This document shows, piece after piece, positions 11,783-25,071 of a DNA stretch of 64,000 nucleotides. The notes beneath the pieces were generated by a model. That model had not been told where the DNA came from and did no database searches. It saw only the letters and a program-made list of their open reading frames with translations. The stretch is from Toxoplasma gondii ME49. Taxonomy: Eukaryota > Apicomplexa > Conoidasida > Eucoccidiorida > Sarcocystidae. Location: the NCBI RefSeq assembly GCF_000006565.2, contig NC_031476.1, positions 4,178,458 through 4,242,457 on the forward strand, given 5' to 3'. Within the stretch, counting starts at the first letter, position 1; every line of letters starts with the position of its first letter. A program made the translations under genes and the position numbers.

Positions 11783-14700
11783 ATGGCGACACCAGGAGAT
11801 TCTCAGGACGCGAGTGCGTCTTGGGGGACAGGTCAAAGTCAAGCCTTTCTTCCTGAGCGTTCTCTCCCAGCCTGCCTGGCGTCCAGCACAGACGTCCGCT
11901 CCTCTCAGTCCACCTCATCTCCTTCAAACATTTGTTCTTCCTCGTCTGCCTCCTCTTCTTCTCCTTCTCTCGCTTCTTCTCCTTCTCCCTGCGTTGTATT
12001 CCCTCCTTGCTCGGCCTCCTCGTCGCTTTCTGCTGATCTGCCTGCTCTGTCTCCCTGTCCTTCTCTGTTGTCTCTGTTGCCGGCGTCTCCGAATTGGTTT
12101 GCGGCAGCTGTGCTGTCTGTCCATCCGCAAACGACGGTGGCGCTCCTGTGTTCCAAGTCCGCGATTTTTCTCTTCGACCTCGTGTCTGCATGCCCTGTTT
12201 CCTTCATCGACTGTGGCCTCTTCGCGCGGCCTGTGGGAGTCTCCTGGCTTCTCTCCCCGGCCTCGCTTCTTCCGCTCTTCCGCTCCTCGCAGCCTGCGTC
12301 TGCCGGCAGTGCAGTCCGAGGAGACTCGCCGAGGTCGCAGTCGAAGAGCGAAGCGCCAGACGCGACGCTCGCGACCGCGCGAACGGCGTCAGACTCCGGA
12401 GAGGAGCAGCAGCCAACCTGTCGCTCTCACGCTCTCTGTTGCGGCATCGCAGCCGCCACCCCTCGAGACGGAGACATCTGGGACCCTGCCGCAGTTGTCT
12501 CTCCCTTCTCGCCGTTCTTCGTTTCGTATCACCATGACCGTTCCGTACGCCTCTGGCGCGTCGAGGCGGCACTGGCCTCGCTCTTCTCGGCAGAACCGGA
12601 GGCACCTGCAGACTCGAGACCTGGCGCCGCGTGCGAAGCTGAACGTCGGGCGCTGCCCTCTTCTCCGGGAGGAAAAATGATTTCTCAGGTCGCCATTCAC
12701 CGCTCCCACAAAGACGACGTCGCCGCTCTCGCCGTGTGGACCGGCTCTCCACGAGAAGGCCTCGCGCCGCGCCGGACGGCTGCGGCCAGGCGCCGAGGGT
12801 CCGGCGAGGGAGCACCGGAAGACGCGCAACGAGGCGAAGGCGAAGAAGGCGAGCAGGCAGCAGGGGACAGCCTCAGGGAGACGCAGAGGGATGGCCAGGA
12901 GACAGAGACAGAGCTTGGAGGATTCTGTGTAACAGGCGACAAACGCGGCCGTGTCATTCTTTGGTGTCTCTCTCCGCAGATCTTCCGGAGGCCTGCAGAC
13001 TCTCGTGAAGAGCCACAGCGACGACATACAACCACAACAACGCTTGGCTTCAGTCCTCTCCCCGGCCGAGCTGTCTCCGCGCTCGCGCTTGTGCAGCCCA
13101 GTCGCGAGGCCGCAGAATGCTTACTGGCTGGCGAAGCTCAGGCCCACACTGGAGACAAACAAGGAAGTTTGGACTCCCTCGCTGCGCCGGAGAAGACACA
13201 CGCTGGCTGTGAAGACGATGGACCTGACGGTCCATCGTCTTCACAGCCTGCATCGGCTTTTTCTCATCCCCAGAGAGTCGACGCGGAGCACCGCTGTCTG
13301 CGGGCGCCCCTCGTCGCCGTCGGATACGCGACAGGAACTGTCTTGCTTGTCAACCTCTTTGAAGAGCAAGTCCTGCAATGCTTCCAGCATCATTCCGACG
13401 AGATCTGTGCTCTCGCCTTTCTGTTTCCTCCTGTCGCCTCCTCCTCGGAGTCGGCTCTGTCTTCGCTCGCCGCAGACGGGTCTCCACACAGCGCGTCTCG
13501 CCTCTGTCTCCTCGCTGGGAGCCGGGATGGCCAAGTGTCTTTCTGGGACCTGGCAGGAGAGCGGCCCGCGCTGCTGCATGCGTTCTTCGTCGACGATCCC
13601 CACAAACAAGTCCTCCCCCTTTGCTCTCCCTCACCAACCAACATGCCTTTCTCTCCTGGAGATTTCTCTTCTTCTTCCGCGTCTTCTTCCGCGTCTTCCG
13701 CGTCTTCTTTCTCGTCTTCTTCCGCGTCTTCTTCCGCGTCTTCCGCGTCTTCTTCCGCGTCTTCTTCCTCGTCTTCTCCGGGGACTCAGAGGAAAAGTAA
13801 AGGGAAAGGAAGGGAGAAGGGAGAGCGTCCAGGTGGTTCTGCGGAGCGGCGCTGGCTCTGCATGCATTGGCAGCCGATTATGCCGGCTTACGTCTTCTTT
13901 GGAACTTCCGCAGGGCGTGTGTATCTCTGGCGGGTGTCGCCTCTGCTCCCTCAGTCCAATCCGTCGCAGTCTTCTGCATCTGCTCTCGCTCCCTCTCCTG
14001 CGTCCTTGGTTTCCTTCACTTCTCCTTCTCTCTCCTCAGCGCCTTCTCCGAGCTCGTCTGCGAGTCTTGCCGTTTCCTCCGCGTCCTCGCCTCCGCAAGA
14101 GCCGCCTGCGTTGCAGGTTCCGTCTGCGGCGCCTGGCCCTGAGGCTGAGGAGGGCCCGCAGACCGAGGCCGCAGGCGCGACGAACGCAGCGAAGGAGCAA
14201 AAGAAACGCGCGACGCGGAAGAAGGAGAAGAAAGAGAAAACGGAGACGAGCGCCTCGGCGTTTCTCCCGCCGGTCATGTTGACGCAACCCCACACGCGTC
14301 CCGTTTTCTCCATTGGGGGATTTGGCTTTTGGTCTCGCCATGAAGGCCCCTCGCCCCTCGCTTCTGGCCTCGCCCCTCCGCTGTCTCCCCGGCCCCCCAC
14401 CGCCCATGTTCTCCTTTTCACTTCGTCAATGGATCGCCGCTTGTCTCTCCTTGACTTGTCTCTGTCCCCCTGTCTCCCCCAGTCGCGTTCAGAGTCCTCT
14501 CTCCAGAGCCGAGAGGCGACAGAAAGGCCGCCCGCGGAAGCGCCTTCCTGGCGGTCGCAAGAGGCGCTGACGACGGAGAAGCCGCGGCCGCGAGCGACCG
14601 TGCACGCTCCCCTCAAAGGAGGCGAGACCCGCGTCCTCTGGCACCTGCACACTCTCGGCGGGTGGGTGAATTCTCTGTCTGTTTCGCCTTCTTCGCATCT

Positions 14701-17700
14701 TCTTGTGGGATGCGGAGATGCCACAGTCCGTGTAGTCGATCTCCTCCAACTTCTGCGACAGGAGAAGCCGGACCGCGGGATGCCGCGGTCGCCTCGCTGT
14801 GCGTCACTGCCTCTGTCTCGCGCGCCGCCGGCGCCCTGCCAGCGGACCTCCGCCCCAGAAGAAGGCCCCCGACGGGAGTGCAGTGGAAGAACCGCCAGTC
14901 CTGACGCAGGCACCCTGCGCGCCTCAGCTTCCTGCCTCACCCACACCCCTGGGGCAGAGACCAAGCAGACGCGAGCAAAGGAGGCGCTTCTCGCGGCGAT
15001 GAACAGACGGGGCGAAGCGGCGCTTGGAAGCCAGGCCTTCTCGTCGCTGTCGCTCTGGCGGGGCCTTTTGGCCTCCGTCGAGCGGGTGACCTGGCACCCC
15101 ACAGTTCCCGAAGTCTTTGCGTTTGGCCTCGCAGACGGCAGCATTGGTCTCGGCTTTCTCTCGGGGCTAGAGGGCTCGTCTGCGGCTCTTCCGCTGGCCT
15201 CTCCTGCGACGTCGTCGCAAGTCGTTCTCCTCTCCAAAGCTCCTCTTCCCGGCAAAGTCACCCGTCTCCACTGGCTCCGGTGCCCATCCGAAGAGGCAAT
15301 CGAGTCGCTGCTTCTTCCATGGCGCTTCAGGGACAGAGATACAGGCGACGCAGAACAACCTGGGTGTAGAGACCCAGGCGACAAGGGAGATAGAGGAGAC
15401 ACAGGAGATAGAGGAGACACAGGAGATCGAGGAGAGAGGCGAGAAGCAGTCGAAAGCAAAGGTGAGGGCGGAGGACGACAGTTGGAGGTTTTGCGAGATT
15501 CAAGGAGCGCGAAACGCGAGAAAGGAAGAGTGAAAGACACGACGAGAGACAAAGGAAACCCCTTCGCTGTCTGGTGTCTCCTTTACGGCACCGAGGCCGG
15601 GGCCTTGCAGGTGACGAGTCCTCTGCCGGAGTATCTCCTAGCGAAGAAGAACGCGAATCTGAGCGCGGTGTCTGCCTCAGTGTGCTCCGTGAAGCCTGTC
15701 AGTTCGCCTCGCTCCGGAGAAGGCTCGGGGGCCTATGCAAACGGAGGAGGAGAAGAAGAAGCGAAAAACAAACCTCCACTCTCAGAGGCAGAAGGCTCCG
15801 GCGCAGGGTCTTCGGGTCAACAGGACGGGGAGGATGCTCCGTCGAGGACTCACTCGCCAGCGCTGGAGACACCTTGCGGCGCCTGTTCAAATGGAGACAA
15901 AGAAGATACAGAAGAGGGGGAAGAAAGCAGAGACAAGACGACTCTCGAAGTGGAAGGAAACAAAGACAACAAGGGCGTTGAACTGGAAAAGAAGAAAGAG
16001 AAGATGAAACTTGAACTGGCGAAGAGAAACAAGAAAAAACAGGAACTCGAGGGGCTTCCGTTCGTGCTGTCCTCAGTATCAACTGCTGTGGTTCAGGCCT
16101 TGATCGCCGCGTCCTGTCGCGGGACTTCGTCTCGGAGCCACAGGGTCGAGAACAAGGATGTCGATCGAGACAGCAACAGAGAAGAGCAAATACAAAGCTC
16201 TGGTCAAATCAACGAAATCATTAGAGGCATCCACGGAGCCAAAAGCGGAAATGAAGGGGAGGCTGAAACTGGCGGGTGCTGGGACCTGGTTTGCCTTGTG
16301 CGGGAACGCGGAACGGGTCTTCAAGAAACCTCAGCGGCGAGGTCTGGCGAACCAACGGTGAACTCCGACGCAGCATGTGATCTTCTTTTTCTTCTTCCTC
16401 TCGCTTCTCATACTTTGTTTTCGCAAGCGACTTCCTCTGCACATCTCTTCTCTCCTTCGGATCTCGCTTCCTCGAGTGTCTCTTCTCCCTCTTCTCCTGG
16501 GTCGAGGTCCGGCGGCCTCTCGCCTGTCGCCTTTCTCCCCCTCGGCTCCGTGGCGCTGCCTCTGAAGGCGGTCGCAACTTGCGCCTCCTCGACGGCGCCT
16601 CAGTGGTGCGTTGCATGCGCGCAGAGAAGACAGGAGCGACTCGCGAGGGCGGAGCTCAGGGGGCATGTTGAGGGCAAACCGGGAGAAACATGGGAGCGAG
16701 CACAGGTGATGGCGAAGGCCGAAGCAGGCGACTTAGGACTCGGTAGTCAGTTCTTTTGTCCGTTTCCTTTGCCCTCGTCAGGGAAGTTGTTTCCGCCTTG
16801 CATGCAGTTGCTCGCTATCGGAGACGCCACCGGGGCCTTGTGGGTCGGTGCCTGGCCTCTGCTCTTCGAGGCTCTCGTCTTTGGCGAAGCCTCAGAGCGC
16901 CATTCTGCCACTGTTCCTGCTTCCGCTCTCCAAAACGAAACGACTAGAGAATCTCTTCTCTCCGTCTCCAGTCCTGAAAGTGTACGCGATCCGAAATGTC
17001 CTCCCCTTTCCTCTTCTCACTCTTCATCTTCTTCTTCGCCGTCTTCTTCTTCTGCATCGCCTCCTTCCTCGGGACCTCTGGGGCCGTCTTCCACGTCGCT
17101 AGGAACCGCTGCTTTCTCTCTCTCTTCTCCTTGTTCGTTTCCTTCCTCTTGCCCGTTTGCAGAGCTCTCGCTCTCGTTCTCTCCGGCCTCTCTGTGGGTT
17201 CAAATTCCGTCCGGCGAGAAGCCGGGAGGGCGCCTCGGATGCTGCGATGAGGCCCCGCGGGTGCATGCAGTTCGTGGGGGGAAAGGACGAGCGACGGATG
17301 TCTCCTTCGGCACCCGCTGGGTGGAGCAAAAGGAGACAAAAGGCGAGCGACAGTCGACAAAGTTCCTCGTGGAAATTCTCCTCGGAGCCATCTTCGCGTC
17401 TGGAGTTGCAGAGGTCTTCGTGATCGCACCCGCATGCACCTTCGAACGACAGAACGACGCGGGGCCGCAGGAGCAGCTTGGAGCAGGCGAGACAGCGCGT
17501 GGACTCCCAGAGAAAGACGCCAACGAGGCGACAACGCTAAACAACCGGGGAGGCTTACACAGCGAACAAGCAGAAGGCGGTGGATCTAAAGAAGAGAGAA
17601 AAGGACGAACGGAAGGAAATGGAAGGAGAGAAGAAGAGGAGAAAGTTGTGTCGCGTGGCAGTGGTCTGCGAGTGTGCCTCGTGGGGAGACTTGACCGAGC

Positions 17701-20700
17701 TGCATGCGCTGCGATCTCTCAGGGCCAAGGCGCCGAGAAACGTGAGGCGAAGAACGAAGGCAAAACTCAAAAGAAAGGGGAAGCCGAAACGACGGAGATC
17801 GGACGCGACACGGTGAAGAAGACCGAAGCGGAGGAGAACGAGAACGAGAAGAAGCTCGGGGGAGAGCAAGCGAAGAAGGAAGAGAAGACCGAAGACGAGA
17901 GGAACGAGAGGAACGAGAGGAACGCAGAGGCAGAGAAAGAGAAGGAGGAGAAGAAGAAGAAGGAAGGCGGCAACGGAAAGAAGGAAGGGAAAAGCCGGGG
18001 GCTTGACCAAGGTGGTGCTCTTCTTTCATGCTGTTGGCATGAACAGCCCATTCCTCCAAGACTTAAATTGATCATAGGTAGGCTGCAGTTCTTCGAGTTG
18101 CATGTTTTTCTCTCCTCGCTTGTTGTTTGTCTTCGTCTCGGCCTCGCATTGTTTCCTCCTGGGCCGCGTATGCTTCGCCTTCCCAAAGGTTTTTTCTTTC
18201 CTCGATTTTCCTTCGCTCCCTTGCGATGAGTCTCTTCTGGGGTCGTTCTCCTCGCGGATTCGCCGTCCCTACGTTTCACTCTATCTGTTAAATGTGGAAC
18301 GCCCGTAAGGTATGCATGCAGAGTAGAGGGATTCCTGTTCTCACTGCTGTTAACGGCGCCAAGCCGCCAGAACGATCAGCGCGACCGCCGCAGTGGAAAT
18401 CGTCTCCCTCTCTGAGAGGAAACTCTTTCTGGGGTGTCACTGTTATAGTGGGGTATCTTCTTCGTACTCCTACCTCATAAAACGCACCTCCACCTGCATG
18501 CTTTTCTCGTTGCGCAGCTCGAAAGTAAAAGGTGTACACGAAGGTTTTTTCACTTTTCTCGAGATTGTTCTTTCTTGCCAAAACTTCCATACACCCGCGC
18601 CGCCCTTCCTTGTCTCCTGGATGTCGCAGAACGTTCCGCGTTTCCACTGGGTTCATGCCGTCCTCTCGTTTTCTTACTTCGTCTTTCCCAACTCCGTTTA
18701 TCCTTCTTTCCTCATTCGCTGCAGGTGGAGTCGAACAAAGCGTCTTCGTCTGGGACCCCCTGGCCCTCCCTGCCTTTCCACCTTCTCCCGCATGTAGGTC
18801 TTCCTCTGCTTCTTCTCCTTCTGCTTCCTCCGCTTCTTCCTCTGCTTCTTCTCCTTCTGCTTCCTCCGCTTCTTCCTCTGCTTCTTCTCCTTCTGCTTCC
18901 TCCGCTTCTTCCTCTGCTTCTCCTTCTGCTTCCTCCGCTTCTTCCTCTGCTTCTTCTCCTTCTGCTTCCTCCGCTTCTTCCTCTTCTTCTCCTTCGGCTT
19001 CCTCCGCTTCTTCCTCTTCTTCTCATCTTTCTGCTTCCTCCGCTTCTTCCTCTTCTTCTCCTTCGGCTTCCTGGGGGAGATGTGACGAGAAGGACGGCGA
19101 GAAGCGAGCAACCTCTGAGTGTGATTTTCCACAACCTGACAGAGGCTCTCGCCAGCAGCCTCGGGCAGCGGCAGCGGGCGCCAGCGAGGGTGGGTTGCTT
19201 CCTTTTTTCTTGGATCTTTCTTCTTTTTCGCGACCTCTCCTTCTCTCGCTCTTCACAGTCTTCGTCCTGCTGACGGCGCCCCATGCAGCGCAGAGTGGCG
19301 CCTCGCGAGGGGGAACCGAAGAACAGAGATCTCCGCCAAAGGAAAAAGGGAGCGTTAGAGAAGAGAAGAAGATAGAAGAAAGACCGGTTGGTGTGGGCCT
19401 CGCTGAACCGGAGACGCCTCTCCTCGCTCTGCTCTACTTCTTTCTCGGACCTTCGTGTCTGCCATCCCTTCTCTCCAATGCACATATGTCTGCTCTCTCT
19501 TCCCTTCTCTGCCATGTCCAGTCTTCTCTTTCTTCTTCGTCGGCTCCCTTGTCTGCATGCGCGCCTTCTGTGGCTTCCTCGCCCCCTTCAGCTTCTCCCC
19601 AGTTCTCGTCTGCTTTGTCGAGGGATCATCCCCCGCATCCTTCGCTCCTCCAGGTGGATGGACAGCGCGGTGTCCCCACAGCTCGCCAGCTGCTGGTTTC
19701 GTCCGTATTCGCTGCGCTCGCTCGACAACCGTCGGCGGGAGACGCGGGCGCTTCTTGGTCGCGTCTCTTTCTTCTCTGGCACGCTGTGTGTGAACAAAAT
19801 CACCACCGCCAGCGGGCAGACGCGAGCTCCGCTGTTCACCGAGCTCTCCTCTGGGGGGGGCGGCTGCCGTGGATGGTCCGTCCGTCTGCGGAGCAACGGC
19901 GTTCTTCTGAAAATCAAGAGCCTTCTTGCGCAACGTCTTCAGTGGCGCCTTGCTCCTCTCCGTCCTCATCTTTCTCGGCGGACGCTTCGTTGGCGCCGAC
20001 GCCTTCGGAGTGTCTTTGGCTAGCCCTCGGGAGTTCGACGCTTTTCGGCGAGAATTCGGAGGCGCAGCAGAGGTGGAAAGTCCTCGTTTCCAGTTTTGTG
20101 CAGCACAGACTCTTGGCAGCGGAACGTCTCCTGGCAGGAGACCGCGCAGCCTCGCAGGACGCCTGCGCCAGTGCTGAAGCGAGGTGAGTTGGTTTTTTCT
20201 TCCAGAGCAACGCAAGCTGCTGTGCTCTCGAACTGACTTGTGTTGTGCTCCTGGCATCTTACGAAAGGGTCGTCTCCTTGACAATTAGATCGGATCAGCT
20301 GGAGTCGTCTTTCGCGAAATAGAAGTATTGCTTGCGATCGGGTAGTGCGTCTGAATGTATCAAGTCGGCAGCGGCCTAGCGATGCTCATTGGCACAACCG
20401 TTTTAGGCGTGGTATCGTCAGTGCGATACCGGCATCTTCTCTTTTTTCTCCTGCAGGGAAAACGCCAATGGTGCGGTTCATGAATGTTGTGCTCTCCTCC
20501 TGAGTGTCGGCGAGACGGAGGAGGCCATTTCTGCATTGCGGCGGTGTCGCCTGTTTGGCCATGCCTTGCTGCTTTCTCGCCTTTACGCCTTGGAGGAAGC
20601 CGTCGTGACCGAAGATCTCAGTCGACCTGTCGCGGGGCCGTCCCCGCGGGGAGCCGTCTCCAGAGACGCCAGAGCGTTTTCCATTGAAGAGAGAAGTTCC

Positions 20701-23700
20701 GAGGCTGCATGCGATGCGATTCTTCTTCACTGGACAGAACGCCTCCTCGAAAAACGTCAACTCCTCGCGGCTGCTCTCTTGGCCGTCGCGGCCAGAGAGC
20801 GCCTCCTCGCCGCGGCGATCCTCCTCGAGCCAGGTGTATGTCCACCGGAGCCTGGCCCTCGGGTGGCAGATCCCGGACGCCGGGAGGGAAGGAGGGGAGA
20901 AAGCGTAGGCAGCGAGAGAGGCGCGAGCCTGGAGAGTCGAGAAGAAAGGAACCGAGAGCAGAAAGGAGACTTGGAGATCGAAAAGGAGAGAGTTCTTCTG
21001 CTTCTGCATGCTCTCTGGTGCGCTCGAGTGGGTGTCTCAGATCTCTTGCAAGAGCGAGACGAAAGCGGCGCTGTGCGAAGGGCGGAGCAGCGGAAGACTT
21101 GTGACTTTGGCAACGACGCAGAGAGAGAGAAAGAAGCCAGGGAAGAAGAGAGAAGCGTTCATCCCGAAGACGAACGTTCGGGGAGTGCGAGGTGTAAGAC
21201 GGCAGCGCGAAGGGTGTCTCTCATGCGTGACGTCCTCGACGGGCGGTTTCCTCTGTGTCGAAAACTGCTCCTTTCGCGATTCTCGGTGCTCGCAAGACCT
21301 GGCGAGGAAGAGCAGCCATGCGAGCCTCTAGAAGCGGGGAGAGACCTATGGACGAAGCGGTCTTGTCGTGACTTTTCGTCTGGGCTCGAACATGTTTCAG
21401 ACACAGCTCTAGTTGAGACTCTTCTTCCTCTCCATCTACGCGCTGCAGCAACCTTAGCAACGGCCGGTCCCCAGTTCTTCGCATCTGTGAGTCGAGGGTC
21501 AAACAGAGCAAGAGGATTTCCTTTTTCTCATGTATCTCATATTCAAGTAGCCGTGCTTGTCTAAACGCATCCACGAAGCGAGGAGGTCTTCCTTAACTTG
21601 AAAAGCATATGTTCTTTTGTAGAAACGCACATAGCTACGTAAATCTAGAGTCGTGTAAAAAAATCTATGCATCTATGTAAGTGCGAGTTCCTGCGTCTCC
21701 TATGCATAAATCTATTTGCATATCACCCTGTGTTGTGTTCTTTTTTATCCACGTGTGAGCTCTCCTTGGGGGTAGCGCATTTTCTGATGGTTTTCTTCCA
21801 TCTTCATTTGTTCGTTTGTTGTCTCACTGCTATTGTCTGATTCCTTTTCTTGCAGGCTTGTCGCATTCTCTCTTGTTCTGAGGTTCCTTTGTCGGCTCGA
21901 TCCTCTCCAATCGTCCCCAAGGTGGTGGATGCCGCGGCCGACTCTCCCTCGTCCGCTCTTCGAAGTGATGTCTCTGTTTCATCTTCCTTCTCGTCTCTTG
22001 GCCTCCGAGACGGGAGGAGGCATGATGAAACTCTTTACCGATGTGCATCTGGCGAACAGACAGGGCACGAAGAGAAGGAAGGTGCAATCCTTCTCGATGA
22101 ATTGCTTCGGCTAACTTCCTTCGCGCCGCTTCTCAACGAGTTCCCGTCTAAAAAAGAGAATTCGGGGAAGGACAAGGTGACTGCGCTTGTCCGGCAAAGT
22201 CTCCAGGGTCACCAAGCAGTCTTTGTTGCCCAGTGGCTTCTGGCTTGCCTCGCCGGCGGGGGGTGGTGCCTAGCTGGATGCCTAGCTAGCCAAGGCCAAG
22301 AGAGCTCGCGGTTCCGACTCGATGGAAACAGCCGCCCCCAGCGCCAGCTCCCGGCCGTCTCCCCCCGCAGTCTCCACCGTTTTCTCTCCAAGTGGCGCGA
22401 GTTCCGGGCGGCCTCCCCGGAAGGGTGTGGGGACTTCGAGACACCGGCGGCTAGCCACCGAGCTAGCGAAAACACAGGGGCCGGCGTTGTCGCGGCGCTC
22501 GAGAGCTTCGAAGCCGCAGTCAAGTTGCGAGTCTCTTCATGCAGTTCGGAAACAAGTCCTTCTCCCTCTGGGGGGACGGCTGTGCCTCTCGACGCCGCGG
22601 AACGTGGAGAATGCGAGAAAGACGAGAGAAGGAAACAACGTCCACCTCCAGTGTCAGCACCCGAAGTCGCGGAAATCCACCTTCTGTCGATCGCTCTTCA
22701 GTGGGCATGCATACTTCTGCTCCACTGCGAACTGCCGACAGCGCCTCTCACGCTGAAGCTCCCCGTCGACATGTCTACTGCTAGCGAAGGCGGACCTGTT
22801 CACTCTCCCAACAATACCCAGCGGGCCGAGGGACCTTGCGAAGACGAGGAACGCGGGGATTGCCTCTCTGTGTCTCTCTTTTTCAAAGTGTATGCGGACG
22901 AAGACACCGCTCTCACTTCATCGCTCGATCGCACCCGTCCCTGCTGGGAAGCAAGGGTCCTGGCTTCCGAGCTTCAAGTTCTTCTCATCAAGGTCGCTTA
23001 TCGGCCCTTTATGCATGAAGTTGGTGGCGTTGCTTCTCTCGAATATGCGGCACGGTTTCTTTCTTCTCTTCTGCGTCTTTTGCTCTTGGTCACCGCCCAC
23101 CCTCTCCAGTTCCCCCATTTCCACCTGCGTCCTCAGACTGACGGAAATCCAGAAGATTTCGCACAAGAGAAGGAAGGCAGTGACGAAGCTCTCTCCTGTG
23201 AGGAAGTAAAGGTGGAGACCAGTCTGGAGGCTGCTCGAGTTTTGGGCTGAGAGGCAGCGGATAGTTAGCAGATGGCATGATTCATCTTTGTGCTAGGTGT
23301 GCCTGCTTGGGATGCAAATCGGGGACTACAAATATTTTCGGTCGCCACGCTTTCCAGTCTCTGGAAAGTCTCCTTTGACAGTTTTTACTCTTTTATAAAA
23401 GAATACAGCGGGCGTCAATGGGGGCGTTTACACGGGTCGAACTCTCCGTCGCATGACCAGAGATCTTGTAGAATTTCAACTTGCCAACGGCCTTTGTTGC
23501 GAGCTACAGAGCACTCCTGTCCTCGTATTGTGTGGAGCCTGTGCTGCACGAGATTGAACCGACCTCTCTGTTCAACAGGATCATAAAAGACTCTTTTTTT
23601 TTATTTCTTCAAGGGCAGAAGCACTGTCAAACGAACGCCGTTGGGCTCCAGTGCGACGTCTGTGGCGGGGTGTCTTTTGCACTGTTGCAGGGAACTGGAG

Positions 23701-24116
23701 AAAGGTGAACCTTGCGGCATGTGTGCTCCATGTTTTTTTCTGTTTTTTTGTCTTTTTAAAGTTATCGAAAAGCCACAGCGGTCAGAGACGTTCTTTGAAG
23801 ACACAAATTTAAAATTTAAAAGAAGCAGATCTCTTCAGCTCCTAAAAAGAGTTGCCTATCTCGCAAAGCCACCGCACTGTCGGCTGACTTTCGTCTTCTA
23901 CGCGCCGCTCTTCCCCTCGATCAAGTGCTGCATTTTTCTCGTCTTTTTGCCAACCACGAGTCGGCCCTTGGCGCCCTGTGTAAGGCCGTCTTCTCTGCGG
24001 TGAGACTTGACTCAGGACGGCATGCAATGCTTCGAGCTTCTGCCCCGTCCACTACTCTCTACGCAACTGTCAACGCTGGCATGCCGCGTGCATGCACTGC
24101 CTGTGTTTACGTGTGA
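11783..24116 (+). CDS. GEMIN5: Gemin5 homologue: WD40 plus helical C-terminal region, about 3490 aa
   Basis: Six exons join in frame with consistent phases: 11783-18077, 18725-20184 (the boundary AG/GT falls at 20183/20184), 20457-21486, 21856-23205, 23614-23704 and 23869-24116. The start is the ATG in GGAAAATGG. In animals Gemin5 is the WD40 subunit of the SMN complex that reads snRNAs for Sm-core assembly, and it also influences translation. Family landmarks appear in order: SPNW near residue 101; blades such as GSRDGQVSFWDL; LCMHWQPIMPAYVFFGTSAG near 690; FTSSMDRRLSLLDL near 876; LGGWVNSLSVS...GDATVRV near 955; and VTWHPTVPEVFAFGLADGSI near 1100. A WD blade continues across exon 1/2 (GGVEQSVFVWD). 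The C-terminal part has the TPR-like AISALRRCRLFGHALLLSRL...ILLHWTERLLEKRQ and a late helix LQWACILLLHCELP, matching the order of the animal protein. Length is about 2.3 times that of human Gemin5 because of large Ser- and Lys/Glu-rich insertions. Reading through GCG/GTGAGA at 24000 to the stop at 24116 is my choice for the last exon. Confidence 0.87.
13668..13788 (+). repeat. Coding Ser/Ala (TCTTCCGCG) repeat in the Gemin5 homologue
   Basis: Degenerate 9-bp repeats encode a Ser/Ala tract between two WD40 blades. It is pyrimidine-rich on the coding strand and is an insertion relative to other Gemin5 proteins. Confidence 0.85.
18796..19074 (+). repeat. Coding 36-bp minisatellite (SASSASSSASSP) in the Gemin5 homologue
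   Basis: About eight degenerate copies of a 36-bp unit (some shortened) encode SASSASSSASSP-type repeats in exon 2, just after the last recognisable WD40 strand. The tract is nearly pure pyrimidine on the plus strand, and copy number is likely to vary between strains. Confidence 0.9.
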
Positions 24117-24715
24117 CTTAGGTTTCACTGCATGCAGCGGATAGAGAAGCCAGCGCGGAGACGGCGCAGAGTGGGCCCCAGTTCGGGAGACGAGAGACCC
24201 GCAGGTTGAGAAAAAGTATCATTCCTCTGTGCATGCATGCACGCGAAGCAAAAGCCCCGCGGCTCCTCGGGAACACAAGTTTCGCTCCGAGACCGGAGAC
24301 GAAAGCGGGGCGCTACACTCGAACGAGGCCAGAAGCTGTCCTTTGCGCCAGACAAAAGAGAGAAGGAAAACAAAGGCAGTCGAAGAGTCGGTGCAGACGT
24401 AAACGCAGAAAACGCTAAAGAACGAACAGCCTTGGAGGGAGTCTTCAGGCTTGCGAAAAAGAAAACAGACACACTCGAGCGTGGAAAGATCGCTTCCTGT
24501 CCCTAGTCAAGGGAGACCAGACAGCACACACAGTAGCAGACATGCATGCAACAGAAATGCATGCAAGACAAATACAGAAGATGACTTCGCTTCGGCGTAG
24601 CCGCCACTGTTCCTAAACCCTGGGGAGGCGGCCACAAGTCGTCTTGGTAGGAAGCGCAGTGCGCAACCGTGCATAAAAAAACGAACGCATGTATACGGGA
24701 AGAGGTTCACACGCA

Positions 24716-24751
<36 letters not shown>

Positions 24752-25071
24752 AATGTATATATATATATATGCAGAGATGCTGTTTTCGAACTGACAAAAA
24801 GGCAGGGATTGGGGTCTCCTCTTCTTGATTCGTTTCTTCCGAGTGGGTCGTTCAGTCCTACCGAGACGAGCGGAGGTCCCGGCGCCTTCGTTTCCATGTT
24901 CACTTTGGACCCTCGACTCTGAACTTGCGAAGAAGCTTGTCGCTTTCTTCTGTTTCCCTTCTCCCCTCGTTTCTTTCGCTTCTTGAGTTCTCCATTCCAC
25001 CGGCATCTCCGCCGCATCCACATCTCCTCTGTCAGCCTTTTCTGTCTGATTGCTTCGCTCTCTCGACTGCC
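24117..25071. other. Tail-to-tail spacer between the Gemin5 homologue and the kelch gene
   Basis: About 950 bp that should hold both 3' UTRs. It contains TGCATGCATGC clusters near 24232 and 24541 and a (TA)n tract at 24717-24775. No convincing ORF was seen. Confidence 0.6.
24717..24775. repeat. (TA)n microsatellite
   Basis: Nearly pure TA dinucleotides next to a GCATGCATAT step, in the 3' spacer. Confidence 0.9.

Noticed and set aside
12951..14282. 443-codon plus-strand ORF in another frame
   Set aside because: Lies wholly inside the Gemin5 exon, and its Leu/Arg-rich composition is a frame-shifted image of the Ser/Pro-rich protein.
13951..15552. 533-codon minus-strand ORF
   Set aside because: It is antisense to the Gemin5 exon. 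GC-rich, codon-biased coccidian exons routinely give long antisense frames, and its protein is Arg/Ser low complexity.
18532..18724. 5' part of the plus ORF 18532-20187
   Set aside because: Precedes the TTCGCTGCAG acceptor. Splicing to 18725 restores the WD40 strand GGVEQSVFVWD in phase, so this part is intron.
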